Positions 32,772-41,843 are shown, counted from the first letter of the stretch. The stretch is 49,641 nt of DNA from Oscillospiraceae bacterium (GCA_012520915.1 JAAYNJ010000008.1:1-49641), one strand, 5' to 3'. Numbers and translations are program-made. The notes: generated by a model from the sequence alone, not told the origin.

Positions 32772-33868
32772 GCTCTTTTTCTCCTTATATGAAGAATTGA
32801 AATAATGATGAGAATGATGCTGTAACCCGTCAGCTTAAGAACCGTTTCGGCAAGCGTTGAATAATTCCCCAGCATATTCACTTTCAGCAACTCATCGCTA
32901 ATCAATGAAACGGGATTTATTTTCAGAATGGGCGGAAAGGTCCGCTGAATCAAAGTCCGGATTCCGTCGCTGAACATTCCGCTGATGCCTGACATGATGA
33001 GCAATGAACTGATAATCGCCGCCGTTTGCGAGGATTCTTTTTTGATGACCGTTCCCAAAAAGAGTCCCCATGATATTCCGAAGATAATGGCGGACATAAT
33101 AAGCGGTATGTTGTTTGCGTCGGGTGAAAAGAAATGCTGTTTTAATATGAATTCCGAATAAGCTATAGTAATTGCGACCATGAACAGCGACCACAAAAAA
33201 CTTGTTGCGACGCCGAGCATTACCTGCCGGGCTTTTGAAGTCGGCGATGAAGCATATCTCAAAGCGATGGTTTTTCCTCTTACAATCAGCCGGTTGCCGA
33301 TAGTGCCCGAGAGATAAGCGCCGTACAGGCTGATCATAGCAAAGAGCGCATAGAAGACGACGTCTATGGGACTGTATTTTTCGCTGATGTTTTCAGTGTA
33401 GCTTCTGTTGAAATCATAGGCTGTAAGCGGCAGTTTCAATGATGAAATCTGTTTGGCTGTAGTTAATACTTCGTCCATTATCATTTGGCTTATGCCGTTT
33501 TTACTGATAACGAGGCTTAAATCCTTATCGACATAGGCATCGATTTCATCGGTTTTCAGTGCTTCGAGCGCCTTGTCTTTTTCCGACGCTTTTCCTTTGA
33601 ATAATGAGTTTTCAATATAGGATTTGTCGAGCGTTTCCATATTCGGCATCTCTTTAGGCGCTTCCACGAAGTACAGCGGCATGAAGGCTTCTTCATGATA
33701 GGCGACGGATGCTTTTTCAAGTTCGACTTCCCCGAACCTCAGATTGGAAAAGAAAAATGTATAAATCGTGAGGAGTAAAAGCGGAAAGGCAATCATCCAA
33801 AACATACTGGCATAGTTTCCCAAAAACACTTTTAACTCATATTTGATATAAGTAAGTATCCGTTTCAT
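32768..33868 (-). CDS. ABC-2-type permease, first subunit
   Basis: A 366-residue permease of the same topology as its partner: helix at ~18-38, an extracytoplasmic domain rich in charged residues, then five helices (YALFAMISLYGAYLSG, ATSFLWSLFMVAITIAY, LIMSAIIFGISWGLFLG and so on). The start codon overlaps the last base of the ATPase stop. With its neighbour it would form the membrane channel of an exporter for a hydrophobic compound or peptide. Confidence 0.88.
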   Translation of the reverse strand: MKRILTYIKYELKVFLGNYASMFWMIAFPLLLLTIYTFFFSNLRFGEVELEKASVAYHEEAFMPLYFVEAPKEMPNMETLDKSYIENSLFKGKASEKDKALEALKTDEIDAYVDKDLSLVISKNGISQMIMDEVLTTAKQISSLKLPLTAYDFNRSYTENISEKYSPIDVVFYALFAMISLYGAYLSGTIGNRLIVRGKTIALRYASSPTSKARQVMLGVATSFLWSLFMVAITIAYSEFILKQHFFSPDANNIPLIMSAIIFGISWGLFLGTVIKKESSQTAAIISSLLIMSGISGMFSDGIRTLIQRTFPPILKINPVSLISDELLKVNMLGNYSTLAETVLKLTGYSIILIIISILHIRRKRA

Positions 33869-34800
33869 CAGTCTCTCAACTCCTTACCGGTTAATTCGAG
33901 AAAGACATCGTTTAAACTCGGCAGTTCGGTATAAAGTTTTAAGTATGTCAATCCCTTCTCTTTTAAGAACTGGGCGATATCGGCGATATTGCTCTTGGGG
34001 TTGTCGAATTTTACGGTATATTCCGAATCCTTTACCGTGACGTCAATTACATGGGACAGATTTCTCAAATCCTTCAAGATGTCCGCGTTTTCTTCCAGAA
34101 GGGTGATTTTTATAATTTCGGTTGTGATAATCGAATCTTTAAGTTCCTCATTGGTACCCGTGATGATGTTTCGTCCCTGATCGATGATGGCGATGCGGTC
34201 GCAGAGGTCCTCGACTTCTTCGAGATAATGCGATGTGTAAATGACGGAAGCGCCCTGCCGGTTGAGTTCTTTGATGCCCTCTAAGATGAAGCTTCTGCTT
34301 TGGGCGTCGACCGCCACAGTCGGTTCGTCCAAAAATATCAGTTCAGGTTCGTGGGCAATCCCGCAGGCGATGTTAAGCCTCCGCGCGAGTCCTCCCGACA
34401 GTTTTGAGGGGATAAATTTTCTGAACTTCTCCAGCCCTACGAATTCGATGGCTTTATTGACGAGTTCTTTTCTTTTTTTGCTGTCGCGGACATACAATCC
34501 GCAGAAATAGTCGATGTTTTCATATACGGTTAATTCTTCGAACAGAGCAAGGTCCTGGGGGACAAATCCGATTTTTCGTTTTATGTCGTATGAATTGGGT
34601 TTGAGTTCCCTGTTAAAAACCCTGATCTCACCTTTTTCGTATGAATAAATTCCCAGAATGCTGAGCAACAGGGTTGATTTTCCCGAACCGTTGGGTCCGA
34701 TTAAACCCAGGATTTCTCCTTCTTTTAATTCAAGGTTAAACGAGTCCAGCGCCCGTATTTCTTTAAATTCCTTAACTAAGTTTTCTACTTTAATTACCAT
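33868..34800 (-). CDS. ABC transporter ATP-binding protein (LnrL-like)
   Basis: A 310-residue ABC ATPase starting at ATG 34800 with a perfect AGGAGG (the frame is open further upstream). Walker A is GPNGSGKST, the signature is LSGGLARRL, Walker B is LIFLDEPTVAVD and the H-loop is YTSHYLEEVE. The ~90-residue C-terminal extension is typical of drug- and lipid-exporter ATPases. With the two permeases downstream and the divergent histidine kinase and NarL-type regulator, the locus mirrors lnrJK-lnrLMN, which gives linearmycin resistance in Bacillus subtilis. A membrane-active antibiotic is thus a plausible substrate, by analogy only. Confidence 0.93.
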   Translation of the reverse strand: MVIKVENLVKEFKEIRALDSFNLELKEGEILGLIGPNGSGKSTLLLSILGIYSYEKGEIRVFNRELKPNSYDIKRKIGFVPQDLALFEELTVYENIDYFCGLYVRDSKKRKELVNKAIEFVGLEKFRKFIPSKLSGGLARRLNIACGIAHEPELIFLDEPTVAVDAQSRSFILEGIKELNRQGASVIYTSHYLEEVEDLCDRIAIIDQGRNIITGTNEELKDSIITTEIIKITLLEENADILKDLRNLSHVIDVTVKDSEYTVKFDNPKSNIADIAQFLKEKGLTYLKLYTELPSLNDVFLELTGKELRD

Positions 34801-34872
34801 GGTCTTCACCTCCTGAAAGTATGATACAATGAGCTTGAAAATTAATTTAGTGAATCCGCTCATTATTTGAGA

Positions 34873-34884
34873 TGACAAATGTCA
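34873..34884. promoter_or_regulatory. Perfect palindrome between the divergent ABC and two-component genes
   Basis: TGACA-AA-TGTCA is a 12-base perfect palindrome, eleven bases before the kinase ATG and about 70 bases before the ATPase ATG. NarL-type regulators bind inverted repeats, so it may be the site of the adjacent regulator. Binding is inferred. Confidence 0.4.
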
Positions 34885-34894
34885 CGGGTGATGT

Positions 34895-35935
34895 ATGAGT
34901 AAAATAATCATTCACTTTATTGTTGCGGTAATTGTAAATCTATATGAATTTGAGCAGGGGAATATCGCGACCGAATCACTCGTTTTAACGGTTCTGCTGG
35001 GATTCAGCTATTCCGTGCTTATAAATATTATTCCCGATAAAAAGGTCAAATCGGTTTTGTTTGCCTTGGGGATTATTGCTCTGCTGATGTTTCCGCAGTA
35101 CATATTTTTACTGCCCTTGCTGGCGCCGAGCGCCTATTTGAACTTCAACAGGTTTTCCTTCTTTATTTTTATTCCTCTTTTCGGAAATTTCCGCCCTCTC
35201 TATCTGATGCTGATCGGGCTTACGCTGTTATGGGATTTTGTTCTGGCAAATAAAGACGCCGAGGTTGTGAGTTTGAGGGAGGAAAAATACAACCTTCTTG
35301 ACGACGTAAACCGCCTGTCCGAATCGATTGATGTCTTAAGGGTTGAAAAAGAACGTGACGAAACCCTTGCTTTGCTGGACGAAAGAAACCGCATTTCGCG
35401 CGAGATTCATGACACCGCCGGCCACACGTTGTCCGCCGCCGTTTTGAACTTAAAAGCCCTGTCAATGACGACTAAAGAGACCGAAACGAAGGAAAATCTT
35501 TTGACGCTTAAAGAAATGCTGGAGAACGGGTTGCAGGATATCCGCAGGGTTATGTACGATTTGAGGGAGAGTTCCTTCGATTTGGAAAATAAAATTATGG
35601 AGCTTTTGGAGCCGGTCGAGAATTCAAACCTGACCTATATTGTCAATTCGAATTTGAGCTACGGCGTCAAATACGATATTTTCGCGATTGTCAGGGAAGC
35701 GCTGACGAATTATATAAAACATTCCGACGGCGAGCACTTTAAAGTATATTTGGTTGAGAGCGATAAGTTTTTGGTTTTGAAAATCGAAGATGACGGAACG
35801 GTTGCGGATAGGGAAATACAGGAAGGACTCGGTTTGTATTCCATCAGGAAAAAATGTGAAGAGAGGGATTGGAAATTTAACCTTTCAACCCGGCGGGGTT
35901 TCGGCATTCATGTATTGATGGAGAAGGGCAAATGA
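34895..35935 (+). CDS. Membrane histidine kinase, HisKA_3 type
   Basis: A 346-residue kinase with about four or five short membrane helices (residues ~5-115) and essentially no extracellular domain, a coiled linker (120-160), and a HisKA_3 dimerisation helix with the phosphorylated His172 in REIHDTAGHTLS. The C-terminal HATPase (AIVREALTNYIKHS, IEDDGTV, GLGLYSIRKKC) completes it. This intramembrane-sensing layout is typical of LiaS, DesK and LnrJ kinases that respond to membrane stress. The stop overlaps the response-regulator start (ATGA). It is divergent from the ABC exporter it probably controls. Confidence 0.92.
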   Translation: MSKIIIHFIVAVIVNLYEFEQGNIATESLVLTVLLGFSYSVLINIIPDKKVKSVLFALGIIALLMFPQYIFLLPLLAPSAYLNFNRFSFFIFIPLFGNFRPLYLMLIGLTLLWDFVLANKDAEVVSLREEKYNLLDDVNRLSESIDVLRVEKERDETLALLDERNRISREIHDTAGHTLSAAVLNLKALSMTTKETETKENLLTLKEMLENGLQDIRRVMYDLRESSFDLENKIMELLEPVENSNLTYIVNSNLSYGVKYDIFAIVREALTNYIKHSDGEHFKVYLVESDKFLVLKIEDDGTVADREIQEGLGLYSIRKKCEERDWKFNLSTRRGFGIHVLMEKGK

Positions 35936-36552
35936 AAATATTATTAGTGGACGATGATGCTCTCGTTTTAAAATCTCTGCAGATGATTTTAAAAGCCGAA
36001 GGCGTCGAAGAGGTATATACTTCAAAAAACGGCAAAGAAGCCGTCGATATTTATAAGAATAATGAAATTGATTTGGTGCTGCAGGATATCCGCTTAAAGG
36101 ATGAGAACGGAATCGACATCGCAGGCAAACTGCTCGAGTATGACAGGGAAGCCATAATCATTCTTTTGACGACCTTTAAAGACGAGGAATACATCAATAA
36201 AGCGATTAAAATCGGCGTCAAGGGGTATATTTTAAAGGACAATATCGATTCTCTGTTTCAGTCCATTCAAACGGTGATGGCAGGCAATATGGTATTGGAT
36301 TCCGAGGTTATAGAGGATATTAAAATATCGAGTAAATCAAAAAAATCCATTGAGGATTTTGATATCACCGAACGCGAACTGGATATTATAAAACTGCTTG
36401 CCGAGGGAATGAACAACAAGGAGATTTCCCAGTCGCTCTATCTAAGCGAGGGAACGGTTCGAAACTATATTTCGAATCTGCTCGATAAACTGGATTTAAG
36501 AGACCGCTCCCAGATTGTGGTTTTCTATTACAAGAACCTGCACAGTGAATAA
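35932..36552 (+). CDS. NarL/LuxR-family response regulator
   Basis: A 206-residue regulator: receiver domain (residues 1-120) with acidic pocket DDD near residue 7 and the phosphoacceptor Asp52 in LQDIRL, then a LuxR-type helix-turn-helix (~145-200: TERELDIIKLLAEGMNNKEI, LSEGTVRNYISNLLDKL). It overlaps the kinase gene by four bases. Its likely target is the divergent ABC exporter promoter, where a 12-base palindrome is present. Confidence 0.94.
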   Translation: MKILLVDDDALVLKSLQMILKAEGVEEVYTSKNGKEAVDIYKNNEIDLVLQDIRLKDENGIDIAGKLLEYDREAIIILLTTFKDEEYINKAIKIGVKGYILKDNIDSLFQSIQTVMAGNMVLDSEVIEDIKISSKSKKSIEDFDITERELDIIKLLAEGMNNKEISQSLYLSEGTVRNYISNLLDKLDLRDRSQIVVFYYKNLHSE

Positions 36553-36560
36553 ACGCAACG

Positions 36561-36589
36561 AAAAAACCGCCCTTAAAGGCGGTTTTTTT
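36561..36589 (+). terminator. Intrinsic terminator after the response regulator
   Basis: CCGCC/GGCGG stem (36567-36571 with 36578-36582), with a preceding A-run (36561-36566) that extends pairing to the following T-run (36583-36589). Confidence 0.93.
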
Positions 36590-36685
36590 GATTTAAAGAG
36601 TCTTGAGTTTTATATTATAAAAATAAAACAATTTGAAGTATTTTTACAAATACTCTCCGTATAATCCACTTATTTCAAATATTTT

Positions 36686-37306
36686 TTATAGCTGCTTATT
36701 CAAAACCGCCTCTATGACAACTCCGACGGCAACTTCCAAACCTTTACGGATGTCCTCCATCGACATCGCGGGTTCGTCATTATCGACTGTCTGTTCTTCG
36801 CAAAACGGAACATGCACAAATCCTGCGATAAAGGGCGTTTTTGCCGTGTTTGCTTCGTGCAGCAGACGGTACATGACGTGGTTGCAGACGAATGTCCCTG
36901 CGGAATTGGAAATCTGCGCCGGCACGCCGGATTCTTCAATTTTCTCCGCCATCTTTTTAATGGGAAGCGTTGAGAAATACGCTTCTCTCGCGCCTTCTAT
37001 TATCGGGATGTCCGTCGGTTTATTGCCCTTGTTGTCGGGAATCCTTGCGTCGTCGACATTAATCGCAACGCGTTCGGGCGTGATGTGTTTTCTTCCTCCC
37101 GCCTGTCCTACCGAGATTACCGCGCGGGGATTCTCTCTCTTTATAAAGTCCAAAACGATATCTCCGCTCTCCCCGAAAACCGTCGGAAGCTCAAGTTTTA
37201 ATATTTTAACGCCGTTGATTTCATCCGGCAACCGTTTTACGGCTTCCCACGAGGGATTGACCGTCTCGCCGCCGAAGGGCGCAAACCCCGTCACTAATAT
37301 TTTCAC
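36686..37306 (-). CDS. pcp: Pyroglutamyl-peptidase I
   Basis: A 206-residue cysteine peptidase of family C15, close to the usual ~215. It opens with MKILVTGFAPFGGETVNPSW (GTG start 37306, AGGAGG seven bases upstream). The catalytic triad is visible: Glu in LPTVFGESGDIV, Cys in NSAGTFVCNHVMY, His in AGFVHVPF. It removes N-terminal pyroglutamate from peptides in the cytoplasm. It begins two bases after a GNAT acetyltransferase gene, so the two are one transcription unit. A hydantoinase/oxoprolinase-like gene, a possible consumer of released 5-oxoproline, lies 7.4 kb away in another operon. Confidence 0.95.
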   Translation of the reverse strand: MKILVTGFAPFGGETVNPSWEAVKRLPDEINGVKILKLELPTVFGESGDIVLDFIKRENPRAVISVGQAGGRKHITPERVAINVDDARIPDNKGNKPTDIPIIEGAREAYFSTLPIKKMAEKIEESGVPAQISNSAGTFVCNHVMYRLLHEANTAKTPFIAGFVHVPFCEEQTVDNDEPAMSMEDIRKGLEVAVGVVIEAVLNKQL

Positions 37307-37308
37307 TT

Positions 37309-37824
37309 TTAATCCTCCTTGACCCACTGGTATGCCAACCGCGGCGTTTTGTCCGCGATAATGATAATTCCGCAGTAGGTAAAACCGTTTCGCCTGATTG
37401 CCCGAATCATAGACAGATTTGTTTCGTGAGTGTCGATGCGCACGCTGCCGGAACGCTCCTTGCACCAGTCGATCGCCGCATCGGAAACGCCGGGCTTTCT
37501 GCCTCTGCTTGCAAGACGGTGAATAGTTATATACGGCTTTTCGTCGTCAATCCATGCGCCGTCGATTTTTAAATACGTCGGTTCCGGGAAGACCTGCGCA
37601 AAAAACACGCCCTCGATTTCACCCGCGTCAGGCATATCTTTTTTATTTGCGAGAACCATTAACAGACCGGTTTTTATATCCCTTTCGATATCGCTCTTAA
37701 ACGGTCCGGTTTGCCATTGGACGGTGTTTCCTTCTTTTCTCATATACGCCCGCGCCCCCTCGAAGATCTGATCAAGTATCTCCAAATCCGCAAGGGTAGC
37801 CGGACGGATGTCATAAGGGTGCAT
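37309..37824 (-). CDS. GNAT-family N-acetyltransferase
   Basis: A 171-residue GNAT protein starting at ATG 37824 with GGAGG five bases upstream. It opens with IRPATLADLEILDQIFEGAR; the acetyl-CoA region appears as HRLASRGRKPGVSDAAIDW, and NLSMIRAIRRNGFTYCGIII is the usual C-terminal motif. The family transfers an acetyl group to an amine; the substrate is unknown. It is co-transcribed with pyroglutamyl peptidase, which may point to a role in peptide or amino-acid turnover. Confidence 0.88.
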   Translation of the reverse strand: MHPYDIRPATLADLEILDQIFEGARAYMRKEGNTVQWQTGPFKSDIERDIKTGLLMVLANKKDMPDAGEIEGVFFAQVFPEPTYLKIDGAWIDDEKPYITIHRLASRGRKPGVSDAAIDWCKERSGSVRIDTHETNLSMIRAIRRNGFTYCGIIIIADKTPRLAYQWVKED

Positions 37825-38052
37825 GGAAACCTCCTGTGAAGTGTTAAGTCTAAACAATAATCGCATACATCGAGCGGTTTTTGCAATAAAAAAAGAAAAA
37901 CTGCAGGGTATTGCAGCATGTTTCAATTAATTTATATAGTTGATGTATCCTTTGAATATTTTAAACACGGACCGTCATACTTGCGAAACAGGGTTGATAC
38001 GCTATTATGTCGCCTTTTCCCCGGCGGAATTGTTGTGGAAAACTATCCGGAA

Positions 38053-38520
38053 TTACCTCTGATTTTCAATTTCCAAAAGTGCAATTTTCATATCCAATCC
38101 GCCGGCGTAACCGACCAAATGTCCGTCTGAACCGATAACCCGGTGGCAGGGGACGACGATTGTCACGGGATTCTTATTGTTCGCTAGGCCGACTGCGCGG
38201 CTCGTTCTCGGATTTCCGATTGCAGTCGCGATTTCTTTATAAGTTCGGGTTTCGCCATAGGGAATGCGCAAAAGCTCCTCCCATACTTTAATTTGAAACT
38301 CTGTCCCTTTGAGCTTATAGGGAAAGTCGAATTCTCTTCTCTTTCCGTCAAGATACTCTATAACCTGTGAAAACACCGTGCCGGTAAATTCGGTCCTCTG
38401 CCCGAAATCGTCCGGGCAGGTCACCCTTTTCAGGAATACAACGATAGAATCCTCATAAGCTATCTTTAATAATCCGAACGGAAATTCATATATCGCAAAT
38501 CCGGTCATAGTCTTCACCAT
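38053..38520 (-). CDS. ogt: Methylated-DNA-protein-cysteine S-methyltransferase (Ogt type)
   Basis: A 155-residue suicide DNA-repair protein. The active-site motif is IVVPCHRVIG with Cys125, preceded by the helix-turn-helix segment YGETRTYKEIATAIGNP and SRAVGLANNKNP. It moves the methyl group from O6-methylguanine onto itself. ATG 38520 and an in-frame ATG four codons later are both possible. It starts six bases after the RES-LRR gene stop, so the two may be co-transcribed, although a functional link is not obvious. Confidence 0.95.
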   Translation of the reverse strand: MVKTMTGFAIYEFPFGLLKIAYEDSIVVFLKRVTCPDDFGQRTEFTGTVFSQVIEYLDGKRREFDFPYKLKGTEFQIKVWEELLRIPYGETRTYKEIATAIGNPRTSRAVGLANNKNPVTIVVPCHRVIGSDGHLVGYAGGLDMKIALLEIENQR

Positions 38521-38526
38521 TCCCGC

Positions 38527-40398
38527 TCAACTTTCCTTGCCTGAAAAACCGTAAACCCAGTCGGCTTTTTCTAATTCGTCATTGCCCCGTCCAATACTAA
38601 TTATTTTTCTTTGCTCCTCCGTACCGGAATAATATACGGTTTTTAACTCGATGCATCCGGAGAAGGCAAAATCCCCAATGCTCGTCACGCTGTCAGGGAT
38701 AATGATTTCTTTTAATGCTCTACATTCGAAGAATGCGTGATCGCCAATGCTCGTCACGCTGTCCGGGATGGTGATGCTTGTAAGTGATTCACAACAAGAA
38801 AAAGTATCTTCTTCTAATCTAGTAACGCTATTTGGGATATTGATGCTTTTCAGCGAACTACAGAAGAGGAACGCTGCATAACCGATGCTAGTCACACTGT
38901 CCGTAATGATGATGTTTGTCAGAGAATCACAAGCTTCAAAAGCATATTCTCCTATATTTGTCACGCTATTAGGGATACTGATGCTTTTCAGAGAACTACA
39001 GAGTGAGAAGGTATGCTCACCAATGTTGGGTATACTGTCCGGGATAATTATTTCTTTTAATGCACTACATTCGTAGAATGCGCCACCCCCAATGCTCGTC
39101 ACGCTGTTCTGGATAATGATTTCTTTTAATGCACTACATCCGGAAAATGCGCAATCACCAATGCTCGTCACACTGCCCGGAATGGTGATTTTCTCTAAAT
39201 TACTGCAACCGGAGAATGCGTAATCCCCAATACTCGTCACGCTGTCGGGGATGATGATGTTGGTTAGCTTGCTGCATCCGGAAAATGCAAAAGCGCCGAT
39301 AACAGACACTCCTTCGCGTATCTCATATTCCCCTATAATTTCTTCGTCGTTGGTGTCTTTAATATCCTCAATGTAGTCGAGATTTAAGTCTTTTTCTATT
39401 TCGTATGTGCAGCTCCAAATAGAATCATACTCCTTTATGAGTTTTGGTGCGGTAAGCTTAAATCTGTGTGACAGTCTGGCGCAATAATCAGTTATGGTCT
39501 TCCGTGCATGATATGGGGTACCTGTAGAGGGGAATACATAGTTATAGCCTAGGGTAGATGCTAGCCAAGAAACACAGGAGAAATACTTGATTCCGACGAC
39601 CGCCTCCTCATATTCCGAGCGCGCCCATTGGAGAAAAAGTTGCGGTATTATATATTCAGCTGAATAAGGGGTGTCACGCATGGCGCGTATGTATGAGCAG
39701 GCGGATATGAGCGGGTACCATTTGATATATTTTATTTTCCCGTCATCATGACCCGTTTTCTTTATTGCCGTATCGGGTTTTATTGAAACATCGAATATTT
39801 TAAACTCATCGTTGTCAAATATCGGACTCTGTTCGGAATCAAAAAAGATGTTTATACGTTCATCGGTCTGCAGTTCAAAACGCGACACGCAAATATAATC
39901 GCGTTGCGGATCTTTGTTCATTTCCATACAACACAATTCAACCGATGTGCCAAGATAAAGACTGGGAAATCCCGGTATGCTGTATCTCTGGGTTGACATT
40001 TTTGAACGCATGCTGAAAGGAACATGAAAAATTCTTTGACGGTTAGGTACGGCAGCGTTTTCGACATCTACGACACGGTACAAAAGCTCTTTATTGACAT
40101 CTTTCTCATCAATCAGCAACGGATTTTTGCTGAGCACTCCCATTACACCCTCAAAACGCTTGTACGCTTCCGCCGGGTATCCTCTAAAACTGCAGTCTAC
40201 GGCTGCGCATATGCCGAGACAGACAGTTTTTACCTCTTCGCACAGTTCAGTATCGTCACGATAAAAATTATCTATGTCTTCGCGGTAGTTTTTTAGATGT
40301 TTATATAGCGTAGCATAGAAATCCTTACCGTCCCAGCGTATAGGCAGCTGATATTCATTTTTCGAAAATATTTCTTTAAACTTTTCCGGCTCCCTCAT
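38527..40398 (-). CDS. RES-like domain protein fused to BspA-type leucine-rich repeats
   Basis: A 623-residue cytoplasmic-looking protein with no signal peptide. Residues ~100-330 resemble the RES domain (named for conserved Arg, Glu and Ser): LYRVVD, then IFHVPFSMRSKMSTQRYSIP, FPSLYLGTSVELCCMEMN, and a later FPSTGTPYH. RES toxins degrade NAD, but sequences of the present type are larger and may have other roles. Residues ~358-595 are about ten 23-residue BspA-type LRR_5 units (IIIPDSVTSIGDYAFSGCS). ATG 40398 follows GAGG. BspA repeats usually sit on secreted or surface proteins; here the fusion has no export signal, so a protein-binding or inhibitory role within the cell is possible. Confidence 0.8.
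   Translation of the reverse strand: MREPEKFKEIFSKNEYQLPIRWDGKDFYATLYKHLKNYREDIDNFYRDDTELCEEVKTVCLGICAAVDCSFRGYPAEAYKRFEGVMGVLSKNPLLIDEKDVNKELLYRVVDVENAAVPNRQRIFHVPFSMRSKMSTQRYSIPGFPSLYLGTSVELCCMEMNKDPQRDYICVSRFELQTDERINIFFDSEQSPIFDNDEFKIFDVSIKPDTAIKKTGHDDGKIKYIKWYPLISACSYIRAMRDTPYSAEYIIPQLFLQWARSEYEEAVVGIKYFSCVSWLASTLGYNYVFPSTGTPYHARKTITDYCARLSHRFKLTAPKLIKEYDSIWSCTYEIEKDLNLDYIEDIKDTNDEEIIGEYEIREGVSVIGAFAFSGCSKLTNIIIPDSVTSIGDYAFSGCSNLEKITIPGSVTSIGDCAFSGCSALKEIIIQNSVTSIGGGAFYECSALKEIIIPDSIPNIGEHTFSLCSSLKSISIPNSVTNIGEYAFEACDSLTNIIITDSVTSIGYAAFLFCSSLKSINIPNSVTRLEEDTFSCCESLTSITIPDSVTSIGDHAFFECRALKEIIIPDSVTSIGDFAFSGCIELKTVYYSGTEEQRKIISIGRGNDELEKADWVYGFSGKES
38640..39330 (-). repeat. Ten 69-bp coding repeats (BspA-type LRR)
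   Basis: Ten tandem 69-base units encode 23-residue LRR_5 repeats with consensus I-x-I-P-x-S-V-T-x-I-G, followed by A-F-x-x-C-x-x-L. Several share long runs of identical bases, so unit number may vary between strains. Confidence 0.9.
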
Positions 40399-40547
40399 TT
40401 TCCATCCTCACTGTCGCGGTATTCCTCTGCTGTTTGTCTATCTAAATTATCTCTAAACTTTTAAACATCCTTAACTAGCCGTTTCTTGCAATCATAAAAT
40501 GACATCTACTTCTTTCAATTATATGAAAAACGCCATAAAACACAAAC

Positions 40548-40587
40548 AGACATCACTCATCTATCTTTAAATAAGTGATGTCTTTTT
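40548..40587. terminator. Hairpin downstream of the CPBP protease gene
   Basis: A ten-pair stem AGACATCACT (40548-40557) / AGTGATGTCT (40574-40583) is followed by TTTT on the plus strand and by TGTTTGTGTTTT on the minus strand. It most likely terminates the minus-strand gene ending at 40607. Confidence 0.6.
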
Positions 40588-40606
40588 GAATAGGAAGAGT
40601 TCTAAA

Positions 40607-41242
40607 TTACATGTTTTGCAAGACTTCCTGAATGAAGTCGAGTGCGAAGTGTAGCGATACGGGTATGATGATATCTCCCGTCTTTTTTGTGATAAAGCAC
40701 ATTATGAGGTGAAGAAGAAAAGTGAAGATGAGTTGCGGTGCGGACTCTAAAAAATACGAAAAGGAGGGATTTCCGTTTACATACATCTGGAAGGGCAGGT
40801 GCATGAAAGAAAACATCAGAGCGCAGATAATAAAAATCAGCTTCCTGTCCGTCTTTAAACCGAAGAGATAGTTCTGCAAAAACCCGCGAAATATCATCTC
40901 TTCGGGCAGGGCGATATAAAAGAGGAAATACGCCGTGCCTTTTAATATTTTATTTGCCGGCAGACTGCCGACTATAAAGGCTAAAGACACCGAAACCGCA
41001 ATGACGGAGAAGGCGGCTAATAAATTCCGTCCGATTTTTTTATTCGAAAACCCGAGATTTATTAAGCTTTTGTCCTTTAAAATTACAGTCAAAACCGCTG
41101 CGATGATTAAAATAAGGTTTATTAAAAAATAACAGGGGATATCGTTTTTATACATTATCCCCATAACAAGAAAGCCTGATAATGATATGAAGTAATAGAC
41201 GAAAGCGATTACGGCATAACTTTTTTCTTTTTCTTTATACAT
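40607..41242 (-). CDS. CPBP (CAAX/ABI)-family intramembrane metalloprotease
   Basis: A 211-residue protein with about six to seven membrane helices. It carries the three ABI motifs: EEMIFRG (Glu114-Glu115 and Arg), FSFMH, and the final HFALD, where the glutamates and histidines would hold the catalytic metal. Family members cleave membrane-associated substrates; in bacteria they are often tied to bacteriocin production or immunity. No leader peptide or bacteriocin gene was seen nearby. Confidence 0.9.
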   Translation of the reverse strand: MYKEKEKSYAVIAFVYYFISLSGFLVMGIMYKNDIPCYFLINLILIIAAVLTVILKDKSLINLGFSNKKIGRNLLAAFSVIAVSVSLAFIVGSLPANKILKGTAYFLFYIALPEEMIFRGFLQNYLFGLKTDRKLIFIICALMFSFMHLPFQMYVNGNPSFSYFLESAPQLIFTFLLHLIMCFITKKTGDIIIPVSLHFALDFIQEVLQNM

Positions 41243-41300
41243 TCTATTATCTTTATGTTTCTAGACGGCTGAAATCCTTTAAACCGTTAAAATCCGGATC

Positions 41301-41675
41301 TCAGTTTTTAACGGCTGCTGTCAATAAGGGTCTGAGGCGCGCGATAAAACCCTTTAATACCAATGCGGCCGCCAATAATACCAAAGCTGTTTTTGGATTC
41401 TCGATTACGGGGATTTTCAGATTGAAGAGTTGTGCCGAGAAGGTAATCAGCGCAAAACCGCCGACAATATAACCCAAAACCGACAGGATGTGAAACGGTG
41501 CGGAGGATATGAACTTTCCGATGCTGTTGGTGCACAACAGCATGCCCATAATTCCGAGAACTATAGTCATATGCCTCGGCCCCTGGAGAAAGAGAATTTT
41601 TACATCCTTCAGTCCGAGCACGACTATCACGGCAGAGAGAATTATTTCAAAAAACAGAATCGGTTTATCACTCAT
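41301..41675 (-). CDS. Small four-helix membrane protein, unknown
   Basis: A 124-residue hydrophobic protein with about four membrane segments and a basic C-terminus (FIARLRPLLTAAVKN). ATG 41675 follows GGAG. I do not recognise the family. It is separated from the CPBP gene by 58 bases on the same strand and may be co-transcribed with it. Confidence 0.7.
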   Translation of the reverse strand: MSDKPILFFEIILSAVIVVLGLKDVKILFLQGPRHMTIVLGIMGMLLCTNSIGKFISSAPFHILSVLGYIVGGFALITFSAQLFNLKIPVIENPKTALVLLAAALVLKGFIARLRPLLTAAVKN

Positions 41676-41811
41676 ATAAATTTCTCCGAAATATTAATAT
41701 CATTTTGTATTAAAACAAATAACCGTTAAGTCGGCTTTATATCCATGTAAATATTGTGTTACCGCCGGGGTTTTGTGAGGGGTTAAAGCGCCCTTATAAC
41801 TGCGAAAAAAC

Positions 41812-41843
41812 AAAAAAAGAACGGCGGATATTTCCTGCCGTTC
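41812..41843 (-). terminator. Intrinsic terminator after the tldD-tldE operon
   Basis: Seven-pair stem GAACGGC (41819-41825) / GCCGTTC (41837-41843); on the minus strand a T-run (41818-41812) follows. It lies 19 bases after the tldE stop. Confidence 0.88.

Noticed and set aside
37918-38130. A 70-residue plus-strand frame in and beside the gap upstream of the acetyltransferase
   Set aside because: No ribosome-binding site, no recognisable protein features, and it overlaps the end of the methyltransferase gene.
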